Below are positions 1-6,853 of a DNA stretch of 8,651 nt, in pieces. Position numbers and translations under genes: made by a program. The notes under the pieces are model-generated. The model searched no databases. It was not told where the DNA came from and was given only the letters and a program-made list of their open reading frames with translations. The first letter of the stretch is position 1. Every line of letters begins with the position of its first letter. Source of the DNA: Pseudomonadota bacterium (GTDB taxonomy: Bacteria; Pseudomonadota; Alphaproteobacteria; Rhizobiales; Rhizobiaceae); NCBI GenBank assembly GCA_023428515.1, contig JAEYXI010000351.1, positions 1 through 8,651 on the forward strand, read 5' to 3'.

Positions 1-2058
1 CTCCAGGAAGACGATATCGATCGCGGGTACATCGGCCATGGTGAAGATCGGGTAGTCGCCGAAATTCTGTTCTGCCACGGCGCCGTCGGCGAGCGTGATC
101 TCCTCGCGCATTGCGGCGCTCAACCCCATGACGATCGCGCCTTCCACCTGCTGACGCGCTGTATCGGGATGGATGACGGGTCCGCAGTCGACGGCGGCCG
201 AGACGCGCCGCACTTTCGGCATGCCGTCCTCCATCGCGATCTCGACGACCTGCGCTACGAATGTGCCGAAGCTCTCGACCATCGCGATGCCACGGCCCAT
301 GCCTGCGGCGAGCGGCTCGGTCCATCCGCCAAGTTCTGCCGCCGCGTCGAGCACCCGCTGTTCGCGCGAGCCCTCCGCAAGCAGGGCGCGGCGATATTCG
401 TATGGGTCGCGTCCGGCCGCGTGGGCGAGTTCGTCGATGAAGCACTCGGTCCAGAAGGCGTGTTGCGTGTGCGCGACCGAACGCCAGGTGCCGGTCCTGA
501 CATGCGTGTCGAAGGCAACCGAGCGCAGCGACTGGTTGGGGATGCGGTAGGGCAGCGCAAAGCCCTCGTTGCGCGTCGGGCCGGAGAGGAAGGTCTGCGA
601 CCAGGCGACCGGCGAGCCGTCTTCGCCGAGGGCTGCCGAGATCCGGGTCGCAAGGGCGGGGCGGTAGCTGCCATGCGTGAACTCCTCCTCGCGATGGAGG
701 AGGAGTTTTACCGGACGCGGCGAGGCGGCACGCGCGATCGCCACCACATGCTCCATATATTCGGCCGATTGCTGGATGCGCCGGCCGAACGCACCACCGG
801 CCGGCAGCCCGTTGACCTCGACGGCGCGGGCGCCAAGCCCCGAAAGCTCCATCAACTGCGCCTTGGTACCCAGCGCATCCTGTTCGCCGGCCCAGACAGT
901 CAGCTTGCCGTCGGCGAATTGCGCGGTGACGTTTATCGGTTCCATCGCGGCATGGTGAAGCCAAGGCGTCCGGTAGACGGCTTCGACCCGTTTGCCCTGT
1001 GCTTTTGCCAGCGCTTCCGTCGCGTCTCCGAGGGAAAAGAGCTCATCGAAATCGCTGCTCGCCAGGGCGCGGTCCTGCGCCGCGATCAGGTCCTCGGCGT
1101 CGCGGATGACGGCGCCACCGTCGTCGAACTGCGGCTCGAGCGCTTCGACCGCCTGGCGTGCCTGCCACCATCCTTCGGCGATCACGGCGACGGCGTGGTC
1201 GGTGGTGACGACGTCGACGACGCCGGGCATCGATCGCGCAGGCGCATCGTCCACCGAGATGAGCCGGCCGCCATGCACCGGCGCGGAACGCACGGCGGCA
1301 TGCAGCATGTCGGGTAGCGTGAAGTCTATGCCGTATCCAAAGCTGCCATTGGTCTTCGGAGGTATGTCGGCTCGAAGCGGCGAGGTGCCTGCCAGCCGCC
1401 ATGTCGCAGGGTCCTTGAAGGGCGGGGCGCTGGGCACGCCGAGCTGCGAAGCCGCTTCCGCGAGTTCGCCAAAGCGCACGTTTTGTCCGGTCACGGGATC
1501 GCTGACGATCCCGTCGCGCACGGTGATGCGATTGGCCGGGACGTTCCACTGGTTCGCGGCAGCCTGGACCAGCATGGCGCGTGCCGCCGCGCCCGCGAAA
1601 CGCATGCCGTAGCGGCCGGTGAAGCGCACGGCGGTGGAACCGCCGGTGATCTGCAGGTTGGTCTGCCTGGCCGCCTCCGTGAAGACCCTGTCGACGGCGC
1701 CGTCGACCACGGGGAATTTGCGGTCGTCGATGATCCAGCCGCGCGCCAGGAAACGGTTGGCGAAGGGTTTTTCGCCGGGCGCGCGTTTGGTCACGACCTT
1801 CGACCAGTCGGCGTCGAGTTCTTCCGCCGCCAGCATGGCAAGCGCCGTGTGCACGCCCTGTCCCATGTCGATGTGCGGGATGTAGACGGTGACCGTGTCG
1901 TCAGGCGCTATCTTCAGCCAGCCGGCGAGAAGATGGCCCTCGTCCTTGGAGACGAGATCAATCGCCTGCCGGTCGAAGGAATTGGCCCAGCTCCGGTAGC
2001 CGACGACGAGAGCGCCGGCTGCCGCTGCCGCGCCTATGAGGAAGGTGCGCCGTCTCAT
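1..2058 (-). CDS. Molybdopterin-binding large subunit of an IorB-like xanthine dehydrogenase-family hydroxylase (3' end cut by the window)
   Basis: Large catalytic subunit of a two-subunit molybdenum hydroxylase (COG1529, IorB type). The family inserts a water-derived oxygen into N-heteroaromatics or oxidises aldehydes, passing electrons to the [2Fe-2S] partner encoded just upstream. All 686 visible codons are open. Seen: an RRRTF twin-arginine motif at residues 2-6 followed by an Ala-rich hydrophobic stretch (Tat signal or anchor), MGQGVHTAL at 65-73, ITGGST at 137-142, GGAFGRR at 421-427 (family GGGFGRR), [13 protein letters not shown] at 523-535, and the DCGPVIHP segment at 624-631 followed by [11 protein letters not shown]. 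The C-terminal GxGE motif with the catalytic glutamate should lie beyond position 1; roughly 50 residues are probably missing. The start is fixed by a 4-bp ATGA overlap with the upstream stop, implying translational coupling. The substrate cannot be read from sequence. Family assignment is firm; 'isoquinoline' specificity is only a family label. Confidence 0.93.
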   Translation of the reverse strand, partial: MRRRTFLIGAAAAAGALVVGYRSWANSFDRQAIDLVSKDEGHLLAGWLKIAPDDTVTVYIPHIDMGQGVHTALAMLAAEELDADWSKVVTKRAPGEKPFANRFLARGWIIDDRKFPVVDGAVDRVFTEAARQTNLQITGGSTAVRFTGRYGMRFAGAAARAMLVQAAANQWNVPANRITVRDGIVSDPVTGQNVRFGELAEAASQLGVPSAPPFKDPATWRLAGTSPLRADIPPKTNGSFGYGIDFTLPDMLHAAVRSAPVHGGRLISVDDAPARSMPGVVDVVTTDHAVAVIAEGWWQARQAVEALEPQFDDGGAVIRDAEDLIAAQDRALASSDFDELFSLGDATEALAKAQGKRVEAVYRTPWLHHAAMEPINVTAQFADGKLTVWAGEQDALGTKAQLMELSGLGARAVEVNGLPAGGAFGRRIQQSAEYMEHVVAIARAASPRPVKLLLHREEEFTHGSYRPALATRISAALGEDGSPVAWSQTFLSGPTRNEGFALPYRIPNQSLRSVAFDTHVRTGTWRSVAHTQHAFWTECFIDELAHAAGRDPYEYRRALLAEGSREQRVLDAAAELGGWTEPLAAGMGRGIAMVESFGTFVAQVVEIAMEDGMPKVRRVSAAVDCGPVIHPDTARQQVEGAIVMGLSAAMREEITLADGAVAEQNFGDYPIFTMADVPAIDIVFLE

Positions 2059-2513
2059 GCCTGCCCCCCGGCTGCCTGGTGGATCGCGGCACGCACGCGC
2101 GGATAGGTGCCGCACCGGCAGAGGTTGGTCATCGCGGCATCGATGTCGGCATCGGTCGGGTTCGGGTTCTCCGCGAGCAGCGCGGCTGCGGCCATGATCA
2201 TGCCCGACTGGCAGTAGCCGCATTGCGGCACGCGGCTGTCGATCCAGGCCTGCTGCGCCGGATGCGGGGCGTCCGGCTTGCCCAGGCCTTCGATGGTGAC
2301 GACCGTGCTGCCCGCGACTGCGCTGGCCGGCAGGATACAGCAGCGTGTCGCGACTCCATCGACATGCACGGTGCAGGCGCCGCAGGCTGCGATGCCGCAG
2401 CCATATCGGGTGCCGGTGAGCGCAGCGTCCTCGCGTAACACCCAGAGCAGGGGCTTTTCCGGATCGCCATCATAGTGGAAGGGCGAACCGTTCAGGGTGA
2501 AGGAGATCGTCAT
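2055..2513 (-). CDS. [2Fe-2S] small subunit of an IorA-like molybdenum hydroxylase
   Basis: Iron-sulfur subunit that carries electrons from the Mo site to an external acceptor. The 152-residue protein has the normal length for the IorA/CoxS family. The N-terminal plant-type ferredoxin domain has cluster ligands C39, C44, C47 and C59 (in CGIAACGAC and RCC). The C-terminal helical domain has C98 and C101 (QCGYCQSGM) and C132 and C134 (NLCRCGTY), so all eight cluster cysteines are present. There is no signal peptide. Since the large subunit carries the twin-arginine motif, the folded pair may be exported together (inference). The ATG at 2513 has a GGAAAGG-like ribosome binding site 7 nt upstream. 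It is the first gene of the minus-strand pair, overlaps the large subunit by 4 bp, and faces the LysR gene across a 91-bp spacer. No FAD-subunit gene lies within the pair, as expected for the two-subunit IorAB class. Confidence 0.95.
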   Translation of the reverse strand: MTISFTLNGSPFHYDGDPEKPLLWVLREDAALTGTRYGCGIAACGACTVHVDGVATRCCILPASAVAGSTVVTIEGLGKPDAPHPAQQAWIDSRVPQCGYCQSGMIMAAAALLAENPNPTDADIDAAMTNLCRCGTYPRVRAAIHQAAGGQA

Positions 2514-2604
2514 GGTTCGACCTTTCCGCCTCGCGCGACAGCCGGGTGGGATGAGAATGACGCGGCTTCCGTATTAAGAAAATCCACCATAAGGTTCATG
2601 CATC
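2514..2604. promoter_or_regulatory. Divergent regulatory spacer between the hydroxylase pair and the LysR gene
   Basis: This 91-bp spacer must contain both divergent promoters and, by family precedent, the LysR operator. It holds a ribosome binding site for each gene: GGAAAGG on the minus strand near 2521-2527, and AAGG at 2591-2594 on the plus strand. An AT-rich patch at 2571-2582 is the only local departure from high GC and could be part of a -10 region. I could not identify a confident T-N11-A palindrome or a clean -35/-10 pair. The regulatory role is inferred from gene arrangement, not from a recognised site. Confidence 0.5.
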
Positions 2605-3555
2605 ATGAAGCTGGACTTCACAAAGCTGCGTGGCAGCATCGATGGCTTGCCGGCCTTCCTGCTGGTCGCCGAACGTCGGAGCTTCAAGGCCGCGGCACAG
2701 GAGCTCGGCGTCTCGCCCTCGGCGGTCAGCCAGACGATCCGGGCGCTGGAGGAACGGCTGGGCGTTGCGCTTTTGCAGCGGACGACGCGCAGCGTCGGCC
2801 TGACCGAGGCCGGCGAGCGTTTTTTGCACTGGGCGCGGCCGGCGCTGGAAGGGCTGGGGCAGGCTCTCGACGCGGTGAGTTCGCTCGCCGAGAAGCCCTC
2901 CGGCCTGCTGCGCCTCAACGCCTCGCGCGGTTTCATCGAAGCTGTCATCAACGATGTGCTGCCGGCGTTCCTTTCCGCAAACCCCGACGTGCAGGTCGAG
3001 ATCTGGGCGGATGACGGCCTGACCGACATCGTCGCGGAGGGCTTCGACGCGGGCTTCCGCTTGGGCGAATCGCTGGAGGCCGACATGATCGCGGTACGTG
3101 TCAGCCCGCCGTTTCGTTTCGCCGTCGTCGGTTCGCCGGATTATTTCGCCAGGCACGGACGCCCGCAGACACCGCGGGACCTCATAAGATTCCCCTGCAT
3201 CCGCTTCCGGCAGACGACGTCGCAGTCGATCTACCGCTGGGAGTTCATGGACGGCAACCACCCGGTCAACGTCGTCATCGACGGCCCAATGATCGTCAAC
3301 GACAGTGCGGTGAACATCGCGGCGGCGAAGAATGGCATCGGGCTCGCCTATGTCGCCGAGCCGCTGGTCTGGAAGGAGATGGAGGAGGGGTCGCTCGAAC
3401 CCGTGCTGACGAACTTCCTGCCGCTGACTCCAGGCGTCTTCATGTATTTCCCGAGCCGGGCGCAGGCGATGCCGAAGCTGCGCGCCTTCATCGAACATAT
3501 GCGCGTAGCGTTGGCCGATTTCGAGCGCTCGATGCCGCACCGCACCTCCGGCTGA
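2605..3555 (+). CDS. LysR-family transcriptional regulator
   Basis: DNA-binding regulator of about normal LysR length (316 residues). Residues 13-74 form the winged helix-turn-helix: the helix pair runs from SFKAAAQELGVSPSAVSQ to the recognition/wing segment LGVALLQRTTRSVGLTEAG, a near-consensus LysR signature. Residues about 100-300 match the periplasmic-binding-protein-like effector domain of the CrgA-like branch, with LRLNASRGF (102-110), DGLTDIVAEGFDAGFRLG (137-154) and the VVGSPDYFARHG segment (174-185). It is divergently transcribed from the IorAB-like pair, the classical arrangement for a LysR protein that controls its neighbour and itself in response to a pathway metabolite. The ATG at 2605 is preceded by AAGG 10 nt upstream. 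It converges on the next gene with only 10 bp between stop codons and no visible terminator. The ligand is unknown. Confidence 0.95.
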   Translation: MKLDFTKLRGSIDGLPAFLLVAERRSFKAAAQELGVSPSAVSQTIRALEERLGVALLQRTTRSVGLTEAGERFLHWARPALEGLGQALDAVSSLAEKPSGLLRLNASRGFIEAVINDVLPAFLSANPDVQVEIWADDGLTDIVAEGFDAGFRLGESLEADMIAVRVSPPFRFAVVGSPDYFARHGRPQTPRDLIRFPCIRFRQTTSQSIYRWEFMDGNHPVNVVIDGPMIVNDSAVNIAAAKNGIGLAYVAEPLVWKEMEEGSLEPVLTNFLPLTPGVFMYFPSRAQAMPKLRAFIEHMRVALADFERSMPHRTSG

Positions 3556-3565
3556 CGGCGCCTGC

Positions 3566-4324
3566 TTATCCGCCTTGCGGCACGTCGACGCAATCGGGCA
3601 CCGGCCCCCATTTGTTTTCGCGCCTTTGCGAGGGGATGAGCCCGAGCACGATCGCGAGGATCATGACGCTGCCGGCAAGCAGAAGGCCGAGCACGAACAT
3701 TGCAAGATAAAACCAGCCGGAGAGGCCGATATCGTGGAAGCGCCGGACGCTGATCGCGATGCCGGGCAGCGCGCCGGCCAGCACCGCGACCAGCATAAGG
3801 ACGATGGTCGCGATCGGCACTTCCAAGCCGTAGTCGAAATTGCCTGTCGCGGCATCGATGGCGACACCGACGACCGAAAGCAGGATCATGCCGAGCGTGT
3901 AGAAAAGCGCAAAACCCCAATATTCCTTGCGCCGCGCCCTGCCGCGGAAATTGGCGTAGTTGGTGGTGACGCCAGCCCAGAAATAGTCCCAGAGGCCGGT
4001 CGAAGCCTGTGCCGGGGGGACACCATTGCCGGCGGCCTCGCGGCCGAAATGCTTCGATGGAGGCTGGGCGGCAGGCACGGCGATCGAGGTGGCCGTCAAA
4101 CCGGCAGGCTGGGGCCTTCCAGCGGTCGCGTTCTGCGGCGTCGTCACGGGAGGAGAGACGGCGCGGGCCTGGTCGCCGCTCTCGTGGAACTCGACGATCA
4201 CACCCCTGGACAGTGGAAAGGAGCGCGTCAGGTCCTCACGACGGAAAGTATAGCGCTTGCCGTCCTCGCCGGTGATGAAGCCGAAACCGTGGGCCTCGTC
4301 ATAATGAAGCACTTCACCGCGCAT
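3566..4324 (-). CDS. Cold-shock-like domain fused to a DUF805 membrane protein
   Basis: A 252-residue protein of two parts. Residues 1-58 look like a cold-shock/OB-fold domain: MRGEVLHYDEAHGFGFI contains an RNP1-like HGFGFI, followed by GEDGKRYTFRREDL and a valine-rich strand. Residues 59-108 are a Pro/Ala/Thr-rich linker. Residues 111-245 match DUF805 (YhaH-like): FRGRARRKEYW at 126-136, hydrophobic helices at about 137-156, 168-188 and 202-230, the RRFHDIGLSGW signature at 194-204 and a terminal NKWGP at 237-241. I chose the ATG at 4324 because the cold-shock fold starts there and GGGA lies 6 nt upstream. An in-frame GTG at 4366 would add 14 residues with no domain content. The function is unknown; a membrane-tethered nucleic-acid-binding protein is the inference. 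It stands alone, convergent with the LysR gene and 77 bp downstream of the DUF6644 gene. Confidence 0.88.
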   Translation of the reverse strand: MRGEVLHYDEAHGFGFITGEDGKRYTFRREDLTRSFPLSRGVIVEFHESGDQARAVSPPVTTPQNATAGRPQPAGLTATSIAVPAAQPPSKHFGREAAGNGVPPAQASTGLWDYFWAGVTTNYANFRGRARRKEYWGFALFYTLGMILLSVVGVAIDAATGNFDYGLEVPIATIVLMLVAVLAGALPGIAISVRRFHDIGLSGWFYLAMFVLGLLLAGSVMILAIVLGLIPSQRRENKWGPVPDCVDVPQGG

Positions 4325-4373
4325 GGCTGATCCCGTCGGCCGAATCCTCTCCGGCAAAGCTAGCACCGAAAAT

Positions 4374-4396
4374 GCCGGCGTGGATAAATTTGCCGG
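4374..4396 (-). terminator. Weak candidate terminator after the DUF6644 gene
   Basis: Read on the minus strand, a GCCGGC repeat pair separated by 11-12 nt forms a 6-bp stem and is followed by ATTTTC. The stem is short, the loop is long and the U-tract is poor, so this may be chance in GC-rich DNA. It lies in the 77-bp gap between the DUF6644 stop and the next same-strand gene, where a transcript end would be plausible. Confidence 0.2.
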
Positions 4397-4401
4397 CGGC
4401 G

Positions 4402-4857
4402 TCAGAGGAAGCCGATGAAGCGGCCGGCCAGAAGCACGCTGCTCCAGAGCAGGATCGAGGTGGCGGCGACGGCGCCGATGGCGGGCGACGTTTCCTGCGA
4501 CTTCCGGTCCAGCGCGATGAAGACGAAAAAGTTGAGAGCGGCGAAGACGATCAGGCCGAGCTTAAGCAGGAAGGCGGGGTTGCGGACATAGTTCGTCGCC
4601 TGGACCGAGAACAGCGCAAGCCCGGTCAGGACGGCGAGGATGAAGGCTGCGAGCGCGACACGCCTGAGCAACGCGACCAGTTTCTGGCGCGGCACCGAGC
4701 GGATCCAGCCGAGCACGGAAAGATCCATCAGGAGAACGCTGCCGAACAAGGTTCCGATCGCCGCGATATGGAGCGCGTTGACGACGGGATAGGCGACGAA
4801 GGAGCTTTTCAGCAGCCGCACCGGCCCAAGCTGCTCGATGGCCTGGAAGAATTCCAT
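4402..4857 (-). CDS. DUF6644-type four-helix membrane protein
   Basis: Small integral membrane protein of 151 residues with hydrophobic segments at about 19-45, 62-84, 96-117 and 127-149, consistent with four helices in the inner membrane. It resembles the DUF6644 family as I remember it: an N-terminal SSFVAYPVVNALHI segment, with His30 inside the first helix, then the MDLSVLGWIR loop, ALFSVQATNY at 81-90 and NPAFLLKLGLI at 93-103. No enzymatic motif is visible. It lies 24 bp downstream of the DUF6152-type gene on the same strand and has only a weak ribosome binding site, so it is probably co-transcribed and may be translationally coupled. Families of this pair recur together in proteobacteria (recollection, not checked). 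His30 in a membrane helix could bind heme or metal, but that is only a hypothesis. Confidence 0.8.
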   Translation of the reverse strand: MEFFQAIEQLGPVRLLKSSFVAYPVVNALHIAAIGTLFGSVLLMDLSVLGWIRSVPRQKLVALLRRVALAAFILAVLTGLALFSVQATNYVRNPAFLLKLGLIVFAALNFFVFIALDRKSQETSPAIGAVAATSILLWSSVLLAGRFIGFL

Positions 4858-4881
4858 GCGCGGGGCCGCTCAGCCGTCCAC

Positions 4882-5262
4882 TCAGCTCGGCACGCGGGTC
4901 GGATAGACGTCGTAGGTCTTGCCGTTGACGGTTATGCGAACCGCCTTCATGCGTTTCTCGGCCTCGTCTCGCGAGCGGTGGCCGACTGCCACGATCTCGT
5001 CGCCGACCTTGGCTGTATCTTCCATGAAGCCGGCCCGCGCGGTGGCGACGGGCGTCGCCAGCTCGACCCGCCAGGTCTCGCCTTCGACATCGACGTCGAG
5101 CGCCGGGTGCGGATTGCCGTAGTTGATGGCGCTGATCGTGCCGGTTAGCTCGAAGAAGCCGTCTTCCGTCCACGACCAGCCGTGATGGGCGAAGGCCGGG
5201 CTTGCCGCCAGCAAGGCAAGGCCGCCGGCTGTCGATATCAGCGCACGTCTCGAAATCGCCAT
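4882..5262 (-). CDS. Exported DUF6152-type protein
   Basis: A 126-residue secreted protein. Residues 1-25 form a signal peptide with SRRALIS, a twin-arginine-like motif, a hydrophobic core and an AFA cleavage site. Cleavage there would leave a mature chain beginning His-His-Gly-Trp. The mature part fits DUF6152: ELTGTISAINYGNPHPALDVDV (38-59), WRVELATPVATARAGF (64-79), KVGDEIVAVGHRSRD (85-99) and VRITVNGKTYDVYP near the end, suggesting a small beta-rich (OB-like) domain in the periplasm. The start at 5262 is set by a strong AGGAGG 5 nt upstream and by the signal peptide. The frame stays open to a TTG at 5583, but I reject that extension. Its partner is the DUF6644 gene 24 bp downstream. The biochemical role is unknown. 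A mature N-terminal histidine is also found in copper-site proteins such as CopC and lytic polysaccharide monooxygenases, so metal binding is worth considering. Confidence 0.85.
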   Translation of the reverse strand: MAISRRALISTAGGLALLAASPAFAHHGWSWTEDGFFELTGTISAINYGNPHPALDVDVEGETWRVELATPVATARAGFMEDTAKVGDEIVAVGHRSRDEAEKRMKAVRITVNGKTYDVYPTRVPS

Positions 5263-5267
5263 GGCTT

Positions 5268-5273
5268 CCTCCT
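5268..5273 (-). promoter_or_regulatory. Strong ribosome binding site of the DUF6152-type gene
   Basis: On the minus strand AAGGAGG ends 5 nt before the ATG at 5262, a near-perfect Shine-Dalgarno sequence. It decides the start codon against the long upstream in-frame extension. Confidence 0.85.
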
Positions 5274-5292
5274 TCTGCCGCCCGGTCATGGA

Positions 5293-5320
5293 AATTAGGG
5301 CGACGGCGACCACGCGCCAA
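5293..5320 (-). promoter_or_regulatory. Candidate promoter for the DUF6152/DUF6644 pair
   Basis: On the minus strand TTGGCG (5320-5315) and CTAATT (5298-5293) are separated by 16 bp and lie just upstream of the ribosome binding site, which would give a short leader. Each hexamer matches the sigma-70 consensus only partly, so this is a tentative call. Confidence 0.25.
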
Positions 5321-5610
5321 ATCACATCCCGATGAGCGATAGCCTGTCCCGCGGCGGCGGTCATCCGGTGGGAGCTCGATTGACTATTTGCGGATTCACG
5401 GTAAAAGCCAGCCGCGAACGGGAACTTTCGGACAATGCGCGGCCTGATGATGGCGCTCTTTGCACTTGATTTCCCCGGCCATGATGGCGCCCTGAAGGCG
5501 AACCATTGGGCCGGGCGGATCGGCATGCCGTTCCTGTCCAGCAACACCACCAAAGCCAAGACGATCACCAAAACGACCGGCAAAACGGTCTGATCTCCCT
5601 CGGCCTTACC

Positions 5611-5638
5611 GTCCCTCCCGGGTCTGGCCCGGGGAGAC
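5611..5638 (+). promoter_or_regulatory. Strong hairpin in the asd leader
   Basis: GTC-cct-CCCGGG-tctgg-CCCGGG-ga-GAC folds into a stem with a perfect 6-bp GC core, a 5-nt loop and an outer 3-bp helix across a small internal loop. It lies about 65 nt upstream of the asd start. No U-tract follows, so it is not a standard terminator for plus-strand transcription. A leader or mRNA-stability role is possible but not shown. Confidence 0.45.
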
Positions 5639-5690
5639 GAGGCCCGCGCCGGTCGGCGGGTTCCTCCAGAAGAAACAGGCGGAGAGGGGC

Positions 5691-5695
5691 AGGAG
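5691..5695 (+). promoter_or_regulatory. asd ribosome binding site
   Basis: AGGAG lies 7 nt before the asd ATG at 5703, supporting that start. The preceding leader contains TTCCTCC at 5661-5667, whose CTCC could pair with the GGAG here (four pairs, plus two more across a bulge). This is a weak possibility for hiding the site. Confidence 0.75.
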
Positions 5696-5702
5696 AAGTC
5701 AC

Positions 5703-6737
5703 ATGGGTTTCAAGATTGCAGTCGCCGGCGCCACCGGCAATGTCGGGCGCGAAATGCTGAACATCCTCGACGAGCGCGGCTTTCCCGCCGACGAGGTGGT
5801 GGCGCTCGCTTCACGCCGTTCCGTCGGCTCGGAGGTTTCCTACGGCGACAAGACGCTGAAGGTGAAGGCGCTGGAGAACTACGATTTCTCCGACACCGAC
5901 ATCTGCGTGATGTCGGCGGGCGGCGAGGTGTCGAAGCAGTGGTCGCCGAAGATCGGCCAGCAGGGCTGCATCGTCATCGATAATTCCTCGGCCTTCCGCT
6001 ACGACCAGGACGTGCCGCTGATCGTGCCGGAGGTGAACCCGGACGCGATCGCGGGTTTCTCGAAGAAGAACATCATCGCTAACCCGAACTGCTCGACCGC
6101 ACAGCTTGTCGTGGCGCTGAAGCCGCTGCATGACGCGGCGACGATCAAGCGCGTCGTGGTGGCGACCTACCAGTCGGTGTCCGGCGCCGGCAAGGAAGGC
6201 ATGGACGAGCTCTTCACGCAGACCCGCGCCGTCTTCGTCGCCGATCCGGTCGAGGCCAAGAAGTTCACCAAGCGCATCGCCTTCAACGTCATCCCGCACA
6301 TCGACGTGTTCATGGAGGACGGCTACACGAAGGAAGAATGGAAGATGGTGGCCGAGACCAAGAAGATGCTCGACCCCAAGATCAAGCTGACCGCCACCTG
6401 CGTGCGCGTGCCTGTCTTCATCGGCCATTCCGAAGCCGTCAATGTCGAGTTCGAGAAGCCGATCACCGCCGACGAGGCGCGCGACATACTGCGCGAGGCT
6501 CCGGGCTGCCTCGTCATCGACAAGCGCGAGAACGGCGGCTACGTCACGCCGCTCGATTCGGCGGGCGAGGACGCGACCTACATCTCCCGCATCCGCGAGG
6601 ACGCAACCGTCGAGAACGGTCTCGCCATGTGGATCGTGTCGGACAATCTTCGCAAGGGCGCGGCACTGAACGCCGTGCAGATCGCCGAACTGCTGGTCGA
6701 GCGCGGCCTGATCCAGCCGAAGAAGAAGGCGGCGTAG
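5703..6737 (+). CDS. asd: Aspartate-semialdehyde dehydrogenase
   Basis: Catalyses NADPH-dependent reduction of L-aspartyl-4-phosphate to L-aspartate-4-semialdehyde in the cytoplasm, the branch point to diaminopimelate/lysine, threonine and methionine. The 344-residue length is normal. Seen in order: the nucleotide-binding glycine loop GATGNVGREML at 9-19, SAGGEVSK at 71-78, the catalytic cysteine C130 in NPNCSTAQ, YQSVSGAGKEGMDEL at 156-170, NVIPHIDVF at 195-203, and CVRVPVFIGHSEAV at 233-246 with substrate-binding R235 and catalytic H242. The C-terminal helix (LNAVQIAELLVERGLI) precedes a lysine-rich end. The start is supported by the nearby AGGAG and by the dinucleotide-binding fold beginning at once. 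It is transcribed alone: the upstream gene diverges, and the downstream side is the long repeat-like gap. No intrinsic terminator with a U-tract is visible after the stop. Confidence 0.98.
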   Translation: MGFKIAVAGATGNVGREMLNILDERGFPADEVVALASRRSVGSEVSYGDKTLKVKALENYDFSDTDICVMSAGGEVSKQWSPKIGQQGCIVIDNSSAFRYDQDVPLIVPEVNPDAIAGFSKKNIIANPNCSTAQLVVALKPLHDAATIKRVVVATYQSVSGAGKEGMDELFTQTRAVFVADPVEAKKFTKRIAFNVIPHIDVFMEDGYTKEEWKMVAETKKMLDPKIKLTATCVRVPVFIGHSEAVNVEFEKPITADEARDILREAPGCLVIDKRENGGYVTPLDSAGEDATYISRIREDATVENGLAMWIVSDNLRKGAALNAVQIAELLVERGLIQPKKKAA

Positions 6738-6830
6738 CGCAAACATCCGGGTGGGGTCGCTGGTGAAGTGCTCGACATCTATTTACGTCCCGCTATACGC
6801 CCCGCACTGCCTCCGGCTACCCCACCCATC

Positions 6831-6849
6831 CAACCGCCTGCGGCGGTTG
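6831..6849. repeat. Palindromic hairpin, 8-bp stem
   Basis: CAACCGCC and GGCGGTTG pair perfectly around the 3-nt loop TGC. It sits 4 bp from a second 8-bp palindrome, a pairing typical of intergenic palindromic repeat units. No U-tract follows on either strand, so it is not called a terminator. Confidence 0.65.
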
Positions 6850-6853
6850 TCCA

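Larger units (their letters stand above)
5263..5702. other. 440-bp divergent intergenic region upstream of asd
   Basis: No convincing gene. On the plus strand an ATG-to-TGA frame of 52 codons runs 5435-5593, with a Lys/Thr-rich end (SSNTTKAKTITKTTGKTV) but no good ribosome binding site. On the minus strand the DUF6152 frame continues open to a TTG at 5583 and would encode a hydrophobic start, again without support. The region must hold the promoters of the DUF6152 pair (leftward) and of asd (rightward). Recognisable sites are listed separately: the DUF6152 ribosome binding site, a weak promoter, and the hairpin at 5611-5638. Confidence 0.6.

Noticed and set aside
169..1317. Long plus-strand open frame (382 codons) opposite the hydroxylase large subunit
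   Set aside because: The minus strand has a continuous 686-codon frame with clear IorB motifs; the plus-strand frame is an Arg-rich antisense shadow without a domain, as is usual in GC-rich DNA.
4325..4366. GTG start 14 codons upstream for the cold-shock/DUF805 protein
   Set aside because: The extra residues have no domain content, and the ATG at 4324 has a GGGA motif at good spacing and starts the OB fold.
5460..5485. TTGCAC with CATGAT as an asd promoter
   Set aside because: The spacing is only 14 bp and the second hexamer is a poor -10 match.
5263..5583. N-terminal extension of the DUF6152-type protein to a TTG at 5583
   Set aside because: The ATG at 5262 has a near-perfect AGGAGG and begins a signal peptide; the extension would bury the signal in the protein.
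5811..6746. Antisense open frame of 311 codons over asd
   Set aside because: The asd frame contains every catalytic motif; the antisense product is His/Asp/Arg/Leu-rich with no recognisable fold and no ribosome binding site.
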